Shown: positions 17,010 through 24,988 of the stretch, in pieces
How the letters are laid out: every line of letters starts with the position of its first letter
How positions within the stretch are numbered: position 1 is the stretch's first letter
DNA from: Streptomyces melanogenes
GTDB taxonomy: Bacteria > Actinomycetota > Actinomycetes > Streptomycetales > Streptomycetaceae
Assembly (NCBI RefSeq): GCF_014649795.1
Contig: NZ_BMTS01000013.1
Span: forward strand, 1-64,000
Reading direction: 5' to 3'
DNA: 64,000 bases
Notes under the pieces: model-generated
Told to the model about the DNA's origin: nothing
Database searches by the model: none
Seen by the model: only the letters and a program-made list of their open reading frames with translations
Program-made: the position numbers and the translations under genes

Positions 17010-17060
17010 CATGTACCGGGATGAATTTTGATCCTGGATGAAAAGTTGACTCAGTACATG
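17010..17060. promoter_or_regulatory. Candidate operator between tetR and MFS genes
   Basis: CATGTAC (17010-17016) and GTACATG (17054-17060) are inverted arms 37 bases apart. Between them GGATGAA occurs twice in direct orientation (17019 and 17036, 17 bases apart), and TTGACT lies at 17046. Binding by the adjacent TetR protein is inferred. Confidence 0.45.
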
Positions 17061-17149
17061 AAGAGGGTCCATGGTGGTGCCACAGCCGGTGGGCGGCCCG
17101 CGACGGGGACCGCCGCCCCGCGCTCTGCGCCCTGGAGGGGGAATCCACC

Positions 17150-18673
17150 ATGTCCAAAACCCTGAGCACAGCCATGCCGAAAACGGCCCCGCCGACCGGG
17201 AAGGCGGAGGCGGGCGCCCCCGCGATGTCGGCCGTCCAGCGCCGGATCGGCTTCGCCGTCTGCCTGGTCACGATCCTGCTCGCGGTGCTCGACACCAACA
17301 TCGTGTCGGCGGCGACCGTCCCGATCGTGAGCGACCTCGACCCGGTCCACGGGATGGACAAGATCCCGTGGCTGATCAGCTCGTTCGCGCTCGCCTCGGC
17401 GGCGGTGCTGCCGCTGTACGGGAAGCTCTGCGACACGATCGGCGCCAAGAAGGTCTTCGTGGGCGCCATCGCCACGTTCCTGGCCGGCTCGGCGCTGTGC
17501 GGGGCGGCCCAGTCCATGGGCGAACTGATCGCGGCCCGCGCGGTCCAGGGCGTCGGCGGCGGCGGGCTGATGAGCGTGACGATGGTGGTGATCGCGCAGC
17601 TCGCGGGCGGCGGGGACGGTGCGGGCCGGGGCAAGGGCGGCAGCATCGGCGGGGTCGTGGCCGGGGCCGGGATGGCGCTCGGCCCGTGGCTCGGCGGCAC
17701 GCTAGCCGACCACGCGAGCTGGCGCTGGATCTTCTACGTGAACCTGCCGGTCGGGATCGCCGTCCTCGCGGCGGCGGTGGTCGTCCTGCGCCTCCCGGTC
17801 ACCCCGGTCCGCCACCGCATCGACTTCCTCGGCGCGGCGCTCGCCGCGGCCTTCTCCGTCTCGCTGCTGCTGATGACGGAGTGGGGCGGCAAGGACTACG
17901 CCTGGACCTCGCCGCAGGTCCTCGGCCTCGCGGCCGCGTCCGTCGTCTCGCTCGCCCTGTTCCTGCGCCGCCAGACCACGGCGGCCGAGCCGATCCTGCC
18001 GCTGTCGATGTTCAAGGTCCCCGCGGTCCGGCTCGGCTTCGCCATCCAGGCGCTGGTCGGCGCGGCGATGATGGGCACGCTGGTGTACGTGATGATCTAC
18101 CTCCAGGTCGTCCGGGGCGTCGAGGCCACCTCGGCGGGCCTGTACCTCATCCCGATGGCGATCGGCATGACGGCCGTCGGCCTCGCCTCGGAGCGGCTGG
18201 CGGGGCGCGGCTGGTCGCAGAAGACGTTCGTGCTGACGGGTACGGTCGCGGCCGCGGCGGCGCTGGGGCTGCTCGCCACGACGCACGTCTCGACGAACCT
18301 GTGGCAGATCCGGGCCGAACTGCTCCTGATGGGCACGGGGTTCGGCCTGCTCATCGGCCAGCTGATCCAGATCGTGCAGGCCGCTGCGCCGCCGCGGCAG
18401 TTGGGTATCGCGACTACGGGGACGCGGTTCTTCCAGACGCTGGGGAATGCGCTGGGGGCGGCGGTGTTCGGGACGATTCTGAGCCGGGTGTACGAGGCGT
18501 CCGGGCCGGGGGGTTCGACGAGTGCGCTGGGCACGCTGCGGGGCGCTGCACGGTCGGACGGCGTCCAGGCGCTCACATCCGGGATGGATGTGGTGTTCGT
18601 GGTGGGAGCGGTACTGATGGCGACGGCGGCGTACTTGGCCACGCGCCTGCCGTCCCCGACACCGGGGGTCTGA
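17150..18673 (+). CDS. MFS efflux transporter, DHA2 (EmrB/QacA) type
   Basis: The 507-residue protein has the 14-helix pattern of DHA2 drug-proton antiporters. LDTNIVSAATVPIVSDL in the first helix matches the family's D..IV..A.P.I motif, and GKLCDTIGAKKVFVGAI is motif A. The motif C region reads GAGMALGPWLGGTLADHASWRWIFYVNLPVG (near 165-195). Such pumps export hydrophobic toxins or antibiotics. It is divergent from the tetR gene at 16336, which probably controls it. Codon choice loosens toward G-ending codons in the last 90 residues. The downstream 275 bases hold only repeats. Confidence 0.92.
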   Translation: MSKTLSTAMPKTAPPTGKAEAGAPAMSAVQRRIGFAVCLVTILLAVLDTNIVSAATVPIVSDLDPVHGMDKIPWLISSFALASAAVLPLYGKLCDTIGAKKVFVGAIATFLAGSALCGAAQSMGELIAARAVQGVGGGGLMSVTMVVIAQLAGGGDGAGRGKGGSIGGVVAGAGMALGPWLGGTLADHASWRWIFYVNLPVGIAVLAAAVVVLRLPVTPVRHRIDFLGAALAAAFSVSLLLMTEWGGKDYAWTSPQVLGLAAASVVSLALFLRRQTTAAEPILPLSMFKVPAVRLGFAIQALVGAAMMGTLVYVMIYLQVVRGVEATSAGLYLIPMAIGMTAVGLASERLAGRGWSQKTFVLTGTVAAAAALGLLATTHVSTNLWQIRAELLLMGTGFGLLIGQLIQIVQAAAPPRQLGIATTGTRFFQTLGNALGAAVFGTILSRVYEASGPGGSTSALGTLRGAARSDGVQALTSGMDVVFVVGAVLMATAAYLATRLPSPTPGV

Positions 18674-18739
18674 TCCCCCACCCCACCCCTTCCCGCTGTG
18701 ACATTTACGGCTCCGCCGCGTGGCCTCCGGGGGTGGGAG

Positions 18740-18883
18740 GGGGCTTCGCCCCGGGGCCGGTGTTTTCTGCGGGCCGTCCCCAACTGGTCGCGCAGTTCCC
18801 CGCGCCCCTAGGAGCGCCCCGAAGGGGCGCATTTAAGGGGCGCGGGGAACTGCGCGAGCAACCCGCCACCGGGTCGCAGACGA
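18740..18883. repeat. GC hairpin plus family A dispersed repeat, locus 2
   Basis: A GGGGC-TTC-GCCCC hairpin (18740-18752) is followed by a full family A element at 18766-18883: arm CAACTGGTCGCGCAGTTCCC, an inner GCGCCCCGAAGGGGCGC hairpin, and the inverted arm. It lies between the convergent MFS and purL genes; the remaining bases from 18674 to 18948 show nothing else. Confidence 0.85.
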
Positions 18884-18948
18884 CGAACCCCGCCCCCCAC
18901 CCGGCCGCCCGCCAGTGGGCTTTCGGGAAGGGGCGGGGTGGGGTCAAC

Positions 18949-21198
18949 TCACGCCAGCAGCGACGGGATCGTCGCCTCGTGCACCTGACGCAGCTCGGCC
19001 AGCGGCACGCTGAACTCGCCCTGGAGCTCCACCGACTCACCGTCGATCACGCCGATCCGCGTCGCCGGAAGGCCCCGCGCCCCGCACATGTCAGTGAACC
19101 GGAGCTCCTCGCTGCGCGGCACCGCAACCACCGCACGGCCGGCCGACTCGCTGAAGAGGAACGTGAAGGCCGACAGGCCATCGGGGACGACCAGACGCGC
19201 CCCACGCCCACCGCGCAGGCAGGACTCGACCACGGCCTGCACCAACCCACCGTCGGACAGATCGTGCGCCGCATCGATCATGCCGTCACGCGAAGCGGAG
19301 ATCAGGATCTCGCCCAGCAGCTTCTCCCGGTCCAGATCCACCCGCGGCGGCAGACCGCCCAGGTGGTCGTGGATCACCTGGGACCACGCCGACCCGCCGA
19401 ACTCCTCCCGCGTATCGCCCAGAAGGTACAGCAGCTGCCCCTCCTGCGCGAACGCGATCGGCGTACGCCGCGTGACGTCGTCGATCACACCCAGGACCGC
19501 GACCACCGGCGTCGGGTGGATGGCGGTGTCCCCGGTCTGGTTGTAGAGCGAGACGTTGCCGCCGGTCACCGGCGTACCGAGCTGGAGGCAGCCGTCCGCC
19601 AGGCCGCGCGTGGCCTCCGCGAACTGCCACATCACGTCCGGGTCCTCGGGCGAACCGAAGTTGAGGCAGTCGGAGATCGCGAGGGGCTTCGCACCCGACG
19701 CGGCCACGTTCCGGTAGGCCTCGGCGAGCGCGAGCTGCGCACCCGCGTACGGGTCGAGCTTCGCGTACCGGCCGTTGCCGTCCGTCGCCATCGCGACACC
19801 GAGGTTCGACTCCTCGTCGATGCGGACCATGCCCGCGTCCTCGGGCTGCGCCAGCACCGTGTTGCCCTGCACGAACCGGTCGTACTGGTCCGTGATCCAG
19901 GACTTGGAGGCCTGGTTGGGGGAGCCGACCAGCTTCAGGACCTGCGCGCGCAGTTCCTGAGGCGTCGACGGCCGCGGCAGCTTGCCCGCGTCGTCCGCCT
20001 GGAGGGCGTCCTGCCAGGAGGGGCGCGCGTACGGACGCTCGTACACCGGGCCCTCGTGGGCCACGGTCCGCGGCGGTACGTCCACGATCTGCTCGCCGTG
20101 CCAGAAGATCTCCAGGCGCTCGCCGTCCGTCACCTCACCGATGACCGTGGCGATGACGTCCCACTTCTCGCAGATCTCCATGAAGCGCTCGACGTACTGC
20201 GGCTCGACGACCGCGCACATCCGCTCCTGCGACTCGCTCATGAGGATCTCCTCGGGCGAGAGCGTCGCGTCGCGCAGCGGGACCGTCTCCAGGTCCACCC
20301 GCATACCGCCGGAACCGGCCGAGGCCAGCTCCGAGGTGGCGCAGGACAGGCCCGCGCCGCCCAGGTCCTGGATGCCCGCGACCAGCTTCTCCTTGAAGAT
20401 CTCCAGGGTGCACTCGATGAGGAGCTTCTCCTGGAAGGGGTCACCGACCTGGACCGCCGGGCGCTTGGCCGGGCCGGTCGACTCGAACGTCTCCGAGGCC
20501 AGGACCGACACACCGCCGATGCCGTCGCCGCCCGTGCGGGCGCCGTACAGGATCACCTTGTTGCCGGGGCCGGACGCCTTCGCGAGGTGGATGTCCTCGT
20601 GCTTCATCACGCCGATGCACCCGGCGTTGACCAGCGGGTTGCCCTGGTAGCACTCGTCGAAGACGACCTCGCCGCCGATGTTCGGCAGGCCGAGGCAGTT
20701 GCCGTAGCCGCCGATGCCCGCGACCACGCCCGGCAGGACGCGCTTGGTGTCGGGGTGCTCGGCCGCACCGAAGCGCAGCGGGTCGACGACCGCGACCGGG
20801 CGGGCGCCCATCGCCAGGATGTCGCGGACGATGCCGCCGACACCGGTGGCCGCGCCCTGGTAGGGCTCGATGTACGAGGGGTGGTTGTGGGACTCCACCT
20901 TGAACGTGACCGCGTAGCCCTGGCCGACGTCGACGACGCCCGCGTTCTCGCCGATGCCGACGAGCATCGCGTCGTTCTCGGGGACCTTCTCGCCGAACTG
21001 GCGCAGATGGACCTTGCTGCTCTTGTACGAGCAGTGCTCCGACCACATCACGGAGTACATGGCGAGCTCGGCGCCGGTGGGGCGGCGGCCCAGGATCTCG
21101 CGGATCCGGGCGTACTCGTCCTCCTTGAGGCCGAGCTCCTTCCAGGGCTGCTCGACGTCGGGCGTCCCGGTGGCGTGCTTGACGGTGTCGAGGCTCAT
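18949..21198 (-). CDS. purL: FGAM synthase, large subunit (PurL, small type)
   Basis: With PurQ and PurS this subunit converts FGAR to FGAM using ATP and ammonia. The 749-residue length is that of the PurSQL-type enzyme, not the fused 1300-residue form. Signatures include MWSEHCSYKSSKVHLRQF near 50-67, TFKVESHNHPSYIEPYQGAATGVGG near 96-120 and GGAGLSCATSEL near 285. The ATG at 21198 shares one base with the purQ stop (TGATG), so the subunits are coupled. Third and last gene of purS-purQ-purL. Confidence 0.97.
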   Translation of the reverse strand: MSLDTVKHATGTPDVEQPWKELGLKEDEYARIREILGRRPTGAELAMYSVMWSEHCSYKSSKVHLRQFGEKVPENDAMLVGIGENAGVVDVGQGYAVTFKVESHNHPSYIEPYQGAATGVGGIVRDILAMGARPVAVVDPLRFGAAEHPDTKRVLPGVVAGIGGYGNCLGLPNIGGEVVFDECYQGNPLVNAGCIGVMKHEDIHLAKASGPGNKVILYGARTGGDGIGGVSVLASETFESTGPAKRPAVQVGDPFQEKLLIECTLEIFKEKLVAGIQDLGGAGLSCATSELASAGSGGMRVDLETVPLRDATLSPEEILMSESQERMCAVVEPQYVERFMEICEKWDVIATVIGEVTDGERLEIFWHGEQIVDVPPRTVAHEGPVYERPYARPSWQDALQADDAGKLPRPSTPQELRAQVLKLVGSPNQASKSWITDQYDRFVQGNTVLAQPEDAGMVRIDEESNLGVAMATDGNGRYAKLDPYAGAQLALAEAYRNVAASGAKPLAISDCLNFGSPEDPDVMWQFAEATRGLADGCLQLGTPVTGGNVSLYNQTGDTAIHPTPVVAVLGVIDDVTRRTPIAFAQEGQLLYLLGDTREEFGGSAWSQVIHDHLGGLPPRVDLDREKLLGEILISASRDGMIDAAHDLSDGGLVQAVVESCLRGGRGARLVVPDGLSAFTFLFSESAGRAVVAVPRSEELRFTDMCGARGLPATRIGVIDGESVELQGEFSVPLAELRQVHEATIPSLLA

Positions 21199-21878
21199 CA
21201 GGCGTTGACCAGCTTCTTGAGGATCGAGGTGAAGAAACCGAGGCCGTCGGTGCCGCCGGTGCCGATCAGCGGCTCCACGGCGTGCTCCGGGTGCGGCATC
21301 AGGCCGACGACGTTCCCGGCGGCGTTGGTGATGCCGGCGATGTCGCGCAGCGAGCCGTTCGGATTGAAGTCCAGGTAGCGGAAGGCCACGCGGCCCTCGG
21401 CCTCCAGCTCGTCGAGCGTGCGCTCGTCGGCCACGTACCGGCCGTCCATGTTCTTGAGCGGGATGCTGATCTCCTGCCCGGCCGTGTAGTCGGCCGTCCA
21501 GGCGGTCTCCGCGTTCTCCACCCGCAGCTTCTGCTCGCGGCAGATGAAGTGCAGGTGGTTGTTGCGGAGCATGGCGCCCGGCAGCAGGTGCGACTCGGTC
21601 AGGACCTGGAAGCCGTTGCAGATGCCGAGGACCGGCATCCCCGCCTTCGCCTGGTCGATGACCGTCTCCATCACCGGCGAGAAGCGGGAGATGGCTCCGG
21701 CCCGCAGATAGTCGCCGTAGGAGAAGCCGCCGGCCAGGACGACCGCGTCGACCTGCTTGAGGTCCTTGTCGCGGTGCCACAGCGACACCGGCTCGGCACC
21801 CGCGATCCGCACGGCCCGCAGGCTGTCGCGGTCGTCGAGCGTCCCGGGGAAGGTGACGACACCGATGCGAGCAGTCAC
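21198..21878 (-). CDS. purQ: FGAM synthase, glutaminase subunit
   Basis: The 226-residue class I glutamine amidotransferase supplies ammonia to PurL. The nucleophile cysteine is in GMPVLGICNGFQVL (around residue 87), and the His/Glu pair is in MPHPEHAVEP near the C-terminus. The N-terminal RIGVVTFPGTLDDRD is the usual PurQ start. GTG 21878 overlaps the purS stop (GTGA) and the stop overlaps purL's ATG, so all three genes are translationally coupled. Confidence 0.97.
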   Translation of the reverse strand: MTARIGVVTFPGTLDDRDSLRAVRIAGAEPVSLWHRDKDLKQVDAVVLAGGFSYGDYLRAGAISRFSPVMETVIDQAKAGMPVLGICNGFQVLTESHLLPGAMLRNNHLHFICREQKLRVENAETAWTADYTAGQEISIPLKNMDGRYVADERTLDELEAEGRVAFRYLDFNPNGSLRDIAGITNAAGNVVGLMPHPEHAVEPLIGTGGTDGLGFFTSILKKLVNA

Positions 21879-22126
21879 TTGGACTCCTCGACCTTCACGG
21901 TGAAGTCCTCGATGACGGTGTTGGCGAGGAACGTTTCGGCCATCTCGTGGATGCGGGCGAGGGCGGCCTCGTCGAGGGGCCCTTCCACATCCAGCTCGAA
22001 ACGCTTCCCCTGGCGGACGTCCGCGATCCCCTCGAAGCCGAGACGGGGCAGTGCACGCTGCACCGCCTGTCCCTGCGGGTCGAGGATCTCCGGCTTGAGC
22101 ATGACGTCGACTACGACGCGTGCCAC
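21875..22126 (-). CDS. purS: FGAM synthase, PurS subunit
   Basis: PurS is the small bridging subunit that links PurQ and PurL and guides ammonia. The 83-residue product starts VARVVVDVMLKPEILDPQGQ and ends in ANTVIEDFTVKVEES, the standard PurS fold with the conserved LKPEI.DPQG motif. I chose GTG 22126 over the in-frame GTG at 22132 because GGGAG then sits 5 bases upstream. It is the first gene of the operon. A palindrome at 22185-22200 lies where the -35 region would be. Confidence 0.95.
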   Translation of the reverse strand: MARVVVDVMLKPEILDPQGQAVQRALPRLGFEGIADVRQGKRFELDVEGPLDEAALARIHEMAETFLANTVIEDFTVKVEESK

Positions 22127-22166
22127 TGGCACTCCCGTGGTGGTGTGGTGCGAAGGCGGTTCCCTC

Positions 22167-22200
22167 AGAGTACCCGGCCGGAAAATCTACGCGAGTAGAT
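22167..22200 (-). promoter_or_regulatory. purSQL promoter with overlapping palindrome
   Basis: On the minus strand TACTCT (22172-22167) is a good -10 box about 40 bases before purS. ATCTAC-GCGA-GTAGAT, a perfect 6-base-arm palindrome at 22185-22200, covers the -35 position. A repressor binding there would block the promoter. Confidence 0.5.
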
Positions 22201-22457
22201 ATCGGAGGCGTCCGATCACGTTCCGGTTTCGGCCGCGACAACACGTGGGAAAAATCCCGGGAAAAACGGTCCACGCACATTGCGATCGGACACGCGGATG
22301 CAATTGGCTGGGCTTCACAATGCAATGCCTGCCGCTGTACAAAGGTTTCTCAGGGGAAACCCGTGCGAAACAGCATTGCTCCAAAACCGCCGGAAGGCCG
22401 GGATCGCCGCACGTCAGACACGTGGGAACGGCGGACCGTAGGAAGGAACCGATATCC
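22201..22457. other. Intergenic region upstream of lsr2
   Basis: No gene seen. The stretch is less GC-rich than its neighbours and contains the 10-mer ACACGTGGGA twice (near 22241 and 22418), plus ATGCAATTGG and ATGCAATGCC. It probably contains the lsr2 promoter and leader. Confidence 0.4.
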
Positions 22458-22775
22458 GTGGCTCAGCGCGTAGTGGTCACGCTCTCCGACGATCTGGACG
22501 GCGGAGAAGCGGCGGAAACCGTCACGTTCGGCCTGGACGGGAAGGCCTACGAGATCGATCTCAATCCCGCCAATGCAAAGAAACTGCGCAAGGCCCTCGC
22601 CCCGTACGTCGAGGCGGGCCGCAAGCAGTCGAAGTCCGGGAAGACGTTCCGGCACACGGCCGTCGCCCCCGATCCGGCGGCGGTCCGCGCCTGGGCCCGG
22701 TCGAACCAGATGGAGGTGCCCTCCCGGGGCCGCATCCCCAAGAAGGTCTACGAGGCCTTCGGCGCCGCGGTCTGA
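22458..22775 (+). CDS. lsr2: Lsr2-family nucleoid-associated protein
   Basis: The 105-residue protein has the Lsr2 layout: an N-terminal dimerisation domain (AQRVVVTLSDDLDGGEAAETVTFGLDGKAYEIDL) and a C-terminal DNA-binding domain with the AT-hook-like SRGRIPKKVYEAF and RAWARSNQMEVP. Lsr2 bridges DNA and silences A/T-rich, often foreign genes; in Streptomyces it represses specialised-metabolite clusters. GTG 22458 follows AGGAACC. The gene stands upstream of the tRNA-Gly pair. Streptomycetes usually carry a second paralogue, so which copy this is cannot be told from this window alone. Confidence 0.94.
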   Translation: MAQRVVVTLSDDLDGGEAAETVTFGLDGKAYEIDLNPANAKKLRKALAPYVEAGRKQSKSGKTFRHTAVAPDPAAVRAWARSNQMEVPSRGRIPKKVYEAFGAAV

Positions 22776-22911
22776 GGGCGCCGCACGAGGAGCGGGGCCG
22801 GGGCCCCGGACTGGCGGCCCCGGCAACCGAGTTGCATTGCACCCGGGGTGATCAGCTAGAGTCTGGAGCACGCCGAGGGGCGAGGCCGAAAGGCCGAGTC
22901 CCCAGCAGCGT

Positions 22912-22983
22912 GCGGGTGTAGTTCAGTAGCAGAACATCCCCCTTCCAGGGGGAAGGCGCAGTGTGCAATTCCTGTCACCCGCT
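22912..22983 (+). tRNA. tRNA-Gly (TCC)
   Basis: Acceptor GCGGGTG (22912-22918) pairs with CACCCGC (22976-22982); anticodon TCC at 22944-22946 in loop CTTCCAG. The T-arm, GTGTGCAATTCCTGTC, departs from the usual GGTTC core. A TAGAGT -10 box lies at 22857-22862. Confidence 0.92.
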
Positions 22984-23062
22984 CTGCATCGCTTACCAAC
23001 CACTCTTGTGGATCAGGTACAGTGGTGTTCGCAACCGCAGGTGAGAGCCGAGCGGCAGCAAT

Positions 23063-23135
23063 GCGGACGTGGCTCAGTTGGTAGAGCATCACCTTGCCAA
23101 GGTGAGGGTCGCGAGTTCGAATCTCGTCGTCCGCT
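23063..23135 (+). tRNA. tRNA-Gly (GCC), copy 1
   Basis: Acceptor GCGGACG pairs with CGTCCGC (23128-23134); anticodon GCC in loop CTTGCCA; T-arm GAGTTCGAATCTC. Identical to the copy at 26894-26966. A TACAGT -10 box lies at 23018-23023. Confidence 0.96.
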
Positions 23136-23143
23136 CAGTGAAA

Positions 23144-23173
23144 GAAGCCCCCGACCTCCAGGTCGGGGGCTTC
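23144..23173. terminator. Terminator after tRNA-Gly (GCC) copy 1
   Basis: GAAGCCCCCGACCT and AGGTCGGGGGCTTC form a perfect 14-bp stem with a 2-base loop, followed by TTCG. Confidence 0.9.
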
Positions 23174-23265
23174 TTCGTATCCCCGCCGCTCCCGCTGACA
23201 TTTGTCATGCCGAGCGATGACACCGCGCACTGCCCCCGGCCCCCGTCCCGCGGAACGCTGGACGC

Positions 23266-24189
23266 ATGCCAGATGTGATCGAGGTCGAGGAGCTGCGGCG
23301 CACCTACGCCGGGGGCTTCGAGGCCGTTCGTGGAATCTCCTTCTCCGTGGCGCGCGGCGAGCTCTTCGCGCTGCTCGGCACCAACGGCGCCGGCAAGACG
23401 TCCACCGTCGAGCTGCTCGAAGGCCTCGCCCCGCCGAGCGCCGGATCGGTGCGGGTGCTCGGCCACGACCCGTACACCGAACGCGCCGCCGTGCGCCCCC
23501 GCACCGGGGTCATGCTCCAGGAGGGCGGCTTCCCGTCCGAGCTGACGGTGGCCGAAACCGTACGGATGTGGGCGGGATGCACCAGTGGCGCCCGGCCCGT
23601 CGGCGAGGCGCTGGAGCTCGTCGGGCTGGCCCGGCGCGCGGACGTCCGCGTCAAGCAGCTGTCCGGCGGCGAGAAGCGGCGGCTCGACCTCGCGCTCGCC
23701 CTGCTCGCCCGGCCCGAGGTGCTCTTCCTCGACGAGCCGACCACCGGCCTGGACGCCGAGGGCCGCCACACCACCTGGGAGCTGGTCCGCGAACTGCGGG
23801 ACGCGGGCACCACCGTGCTGCTGACCACCCACTACCTGGAGGAGGCCGAGGCGCTCGCCGAGCGGCTCGCGATCCTCCACGAGGGGCGCATCGCCGCCGC
23901 CGGGCGCGTGGACGAGGTGGTCGCCGCCCAGCCCTCGCACCTCTCTTTCGACCTGCCCGAGGGCTACCACCTGGGCGACCTCCCGCCGCTCGGCCCGCTC
24001 GGGGTCACCAGCCACGAGACCGAGGGCCGGACCGTACGGCTGAAGACCACCGCGCTCCAGCACGCCGCCACCGAGCTGCTGCTGTGGGCCCGGGACGGCC
24101 GCGTCGAGCTGCGCGGCCTCGACATCCGGGCCGCGTCCCTCGAAGAGGCCTTCCTGCACATCGCCCGGGAACAGGAGTCCACCCGATGA
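23266..24189 (+). CDS. ABC transporter ATP-binding protein (drug-export type)
   Basis: The 307-residue ATPase has Walker A GTNGAGKTS at 38-46, signature LSGGEKRRLDLALALL near 127-142, Walker B VLFLDEPTTGLDAEG and switch TTHYLEEAEALAERL. The roughly 90-residue C-terminal extension after the core is typical of the CcmA/DrrA group. It powers export through the permease at 24186, with which it overlaps by ATGA. A histidine kinase and LuxR-type regulator follow in the same direction, so the four genes form an exporter with its own sensory system, comparable to B. subtilis DesKR-linked and antibiotic-resistance cassettes. Confidence 0.94.
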   Translation: MPDVIEVEELRRTYAGGFEAVRGISFSVARGELFALLGTNGAGKTSTVELLEGLAPPSAGSVRVLGHDPYTERAAVRPRTGVMLQEGGFPSELTVAETVRMWAGCTSGARPVGEALELVGLARRADVRVKQLSGGEKRRLDLALALLARPEVLFLDEPTTGLDAEGRHTTWELVRELRDAGTTVLLTTHYLEEAEALAERLAILHEGRIAAAGRVDEVVAAQPSHLSFDLPEGYHLGDLPPLGPLGVTSHETEGRTVRLKTTALQHAATELLLWARDGRVELRGLDIRAASLEEAFLHIAREQESTR

Positions 24190-24971
24190 GCACCACCACG
24201 GCCGCCGCCGGCACCCCCGCCTCGCGGATGAAGGCGCTGGCCCGCGCCGAACTCACCCTGCTCGGCCGCAACAAGGCCGCGATGTTCACCGCGCTGGTGC
24301 TGCCCGCGATGCTCACCTTCTCCATGAGCTCGGCCGTCGGCGGCATGGACCTGGAGGAGAGCGGGCTGACCGTCGGCACGGTCCTGCTGCCCGGCTCGCT
24401 CGGCTACGTCCTGCTCTTCGCCGTCTACTCGGCCCTGGTCGGCGTCTTCGTCGTACGCCGTGAGGAGCTCGTCCTGAAGCGGCTGCGCACCGGCGAGCTG
24501 CGGGACCGCGAGATCCTCGCCGGGGCCGCGCTCCCGGCGGTGGCGCTGGCGTTCGTGCAGTGCGTGCTGCTCGCGGCGGGGTGCACCGTCGTGCTGGACA
24601 TGGCCGCGCCCCGCGCGGTGTGGCTGGCGGTCGCCGGGCTGCTGCTCGGCGCGGCGCTGATGTGCGTCCTCGCGGCGGCGACCGCCGCGTTCACCCGCTC
24701 CGCCGAGGGCGCGCAGATCTCGGTGATGCCGATGCTGCTGTTGTCGATGGTGGGCTCCGGCATGGTCGTTCCGCTGGACGTCATGCCCGACATGATGGCG
24801 TCGGTCTGCGAACTGCTGCCGCTCTCCCCGGCGATCGCCCTGATCAGGGGCGGCTGGACCGGCGCGCTCGACACCGGCGAACTGCTCGGCCACCTCGGTA
24901 CGGCGGTGGCCTGGACGCTGCTCGGCGTGTTTGCTGTACGCAAGTGGTTCCGCTGGGAACCACGGCGCTGA
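24186..24971 (+). CDS. ABC-2 type transporter permease
   Basis: The 261-residue membrane protein has about six hydrophobic segments, beginning around residues 30-50 (AMFTALVLPAMLTFSMSSA), in the ABC-2 pattern. The charged loop VRREELVLKRLRTGEL near 90-105 and the PLSPAIALIRGGWTG stretch near 218-232 are recurring features of this family. ATG 24186 overlaps the stop of the ATPase gene. It forms the membrane half of the exporter; substrate unknown. Confidence 0.92.
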   Translation: MSTTTAAAGTPASRMKALARAELTLLGRNKAAMFTALVLPAMLTFSMSSAVGGMDLEESGLTVGTVLLPGSLGYVLLFAVYSALVGVFVVRREELVLKRLRTGELRDREILAGAALPAVALAFVQCVLLAAGCTVVLDMAAPRAVWLAVAGLLLGAALMCVLAAATAAFTRSAEGAQISVMPMLLLSMVGSGMVVPLDVMPDMMASVCELLPLSPAIALIRGGWTGALDTGELLGHLGTAVAWTLLGVFAVRKWFRWEPRR

Positions 24972-24988
24972 CACAGGGGGATGACGGG

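Noticed and set aside
17071..21378. A 1435-codon plus-strand frame over the MFS gene, repeats and purL
   Set aside because: It shadows two real genes on different strands and runs through a dispersed repeat; the translation has no recognisable domain.
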